Assembly: GCA_050247255.1 (NCBI GenBank)
Contig: JBFWUM010000072.1
Location: forward strand, 1-15,036
Direction of reading: 5' to 3'
DNA: 15,036 nt
DNA from: JBFWUM01 sp050247255
Lineage (GTDB): Bacteria; Acidobacteriota; Vicinamibacteria; Vicinamibacterales; UBA2999
Position numbers and translations under genes: made by a program. How positions within the stretch are numbered: position 1 is the first letter of the stretch; every line of letters starts with the position of its first letter. Positions 14,143 to 15,036 of the stretch are shown here, piece after piece. The notes beneath the pieces were generated by a model that was given only the letters and a program-made list of their open reading frames with translations, was not told the origin of the DNA and ran no database searches.

Positions 14143-14160
14143 GTGCAGGCGTGCCTGCAC
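14143..14160. promoter_or_regulatory. 18-bp palindrome over the methyltransferase start codon
   Basis: GTGCAGGC (14143-14150), GT, GCCTGCAC (14153-14160) are perfect inverted arms. The GTG start codon (14151-14153) lies in the centre and the left arm adjoins the AAAGG ribosome-binding sequence. It could be an operator, or an RNA hairpin that hides the start codon. Confidence 0.5.
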
Positions 14161-15011
14161 CGTCGTTTTCCACCGCCAGCGTCCGCGACTACTACGACCG
14201 CAACACGCCGGCGTTCCTCCGCCTCGGACAGGGGGCCGGGGCGATTCACCGGGCGGTGTGGGGGCCCGGCGTGACATCGCGGGCCGAGGCCTTCAGTTAT
14301 GTAGACGCGCTGGTAGCCACGGAGGTTCGCGCGCTCTTCGCTTCACGCGAGCTTCATGTTGTCGACCTCGGATGCGGGGTCGGCGCGAGCATCGCGTCGC
14401 TGGCGCGGGCCCTGCCGATCCGGGGCACCGGCGTCACGCTCAGCCCCGTGCAGGCGCGGATCGCTGCCGAGCGCCTTGCTGCGGCTGGCCTGGCCGATCG
14501 CGTTCGCTGCGTGGAAGGGGATTACACCGCCTTGCCGCCGACGGTTGCCGACGCCGACGCGGCGTATGCCATCGAGTCGTTCGTGCACGGGCCGTCACCG
14601 GAACGCTTCTTCGCCGAAGCGGCGCGCATCATCCGTCCCGGCGGGGTGCTGATCATTTGTGATGACGTGCGGCGCGAGTCGTCAGATCCACGCGCCGCGC
14701 GGGTGACGGAGCAGTTCGCGCGCGGGTGGCACGTGAACACGCTGGTGACGTCCGGAGAGCTGCAGCAGCTGGCAGCCACGGCCGGATTCGATCACGATCG
14801 CACGATCGACCTGACGCCGTACCTGGAACTCGGGCGGCCGCGCGATCGCGCCATCCGGCTGCTTGCGGCGGTCGCGCAATGGTTACCCGTGCAGCCCACC
14901 TGGCTGGCGCCGCTCGTCGGCGGGAGCGCCCTGCAGGAAGGCCTGCAGCGCGGGTGGCTGGCCTACGAGTTCGCGATCTTCCGGCGTAGAATCGACAGCG
15001 CGGGCCCCTAG
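14151..15011 (+). CDS. class I SAM-dependent methyltransferase
   Basis: 286 residues from a GTG with AAAGG upstream. Motif I, which binds S-adenosylmethionine, is VDLGCGVGAS (71-80). The next strand GVTLSPVQARIAAER (94-108) is the pattern seen in sterol, cyclopropane and geranyl-diphosphate methyltransferases. Motif II/III text is VEGDYTALPP and later IIRPGGVLIICDD (160-172). The N-terminus DYYDRNTPAFLRLGQGAGAI also resembles the small-molecule/terpene methyltransferase group. The substrate cannot be told: no biosynthetic genes sit next to it. It is divergent from the sigma factor gene, with 57 bp between start codons. Its last codons and TAG stop run into a tRNA-Lys gene on the same strand. 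Confidence 0.88.
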   Translation: MPAPSFSTASVRDYYDRNTPAFLRLGQGAGAIHRAVWGPGVTSRAEAFSYVDALVATEVRALFASRELHVVDLGCGVGASIASLARALPIRGTGVTLSPVQARIAAERLAAAGLADRVRCVEGDYTALPPTVADADAAYAIESFVHGPSPERFFAEAARIIRPGGVLIICDDVRRESSDPRAARVTEQFARGWHVNTLVTSGELQQLAATAGFDHDRTIDLTPYLELGRPRDRAIRLLAAVAQWLPVQPTWLAPLVGGSALQEGLQRGWLAYEFAIFRRRIDSAGP

Positions 15012-15036
15012 CTCAGTGGTAGAGCACCTGACTTTT
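15002..15036 (+). tRNA. tRNA-Lys (anticodon UUU), 5' half, cut by window edge
   Basis: The 35 bases present fit a tRNA exactly. They give acceptor strand GGGCCCC, TA, D-stem GCTC with loop AGTGGTA and GAGC, then A, anticodon stem CCTGA, then C-T-TTT. The window ends on the third anticodon base, so the anticodon reads TTT (lysine). The 3' half is missing, so the acceptor pairing cannot be checked. The first ten bases overlap the end of the methyltransferase gene, whose TAG is tRNA positions 8-10. Confidence 0.85.

Overview
The window is strongly G+C-rich bacterial DNA, tightly packed with genes on both strands, with mostly short intergenic gaps. No phage, plasmid or insertion-sequence genes are visible. 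Gene content and style (many long antisense shadow ORFs, GTG starts, PilZ and SpoIIE-phosphatase signalling proteins, a DUF2007-like domain fused to RNase III, a stand-alone LigD-type ligase) suggest a soil-type Acidobacteriota, perhaps the Vicinamibacteria. That placement is inference from gene style, not from a marker-gene comparison.

Layout, left to right. 1-1383 (minus strand): a PLP-dependent trans-sulfuration enzyme followed by the start of a DedA-family membrane protein cut by the window edge. 1339-4345 (plus): a membrane-anchored HAMP/SpoIIE-type phosphatase, then 13 bp later RNase III with an extra N-terminal domain. 4374-5537 (minus): an AAA-type ATPase with a winged-helix C-terminus. 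5538-5984: a long regulatory gap with promoter-like sites and a large hairpin. 5985-7283 (plus): purA. 7405-8073 (minus): a PilZ-domain protein. 8072-9875 (plus): an ABC-2 type exporter (ATPase plus permease), followed by a truncated adenylation-domain fragment (9902-10510). 10583-11878 (minus): a LigD-type DNA ligase and a small single-span membrane protein. 11917-12429 (plus): a DinB-family protein. 12450-14093 (minus): an RpoD-type sigma factor. 14151-15011 (plus): a SAM methyltransferase whose last codons run into a tRNA-Lys(UUU) gene cut by the right edge.

Most genes are housekeeping or regulatory; there is no single large pathway. The most unusual material is between the genes. Four gaps hold inverted repeats whose arms are themselves tandem arrays of 7-9 bp units, with a different unit at each locus: ATTCTGA at 4345, CACAAAG/CACGAAG at 5822, CACCGAG at 7304 and AGGAGGA at 10521. 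Three lie between convergent genes and one lies just upstream of purA. They look like one class of structure built from different sequences and are the best candidate for something undescribed. Second-tier observations are the DUF2007-RNase III fusion, the adenylation-domain remnant carrying an in-frame REP-like palindrome, the Lys-to-Arg Walker A in the ATPase, and several shared or overlapping gene boundaries.
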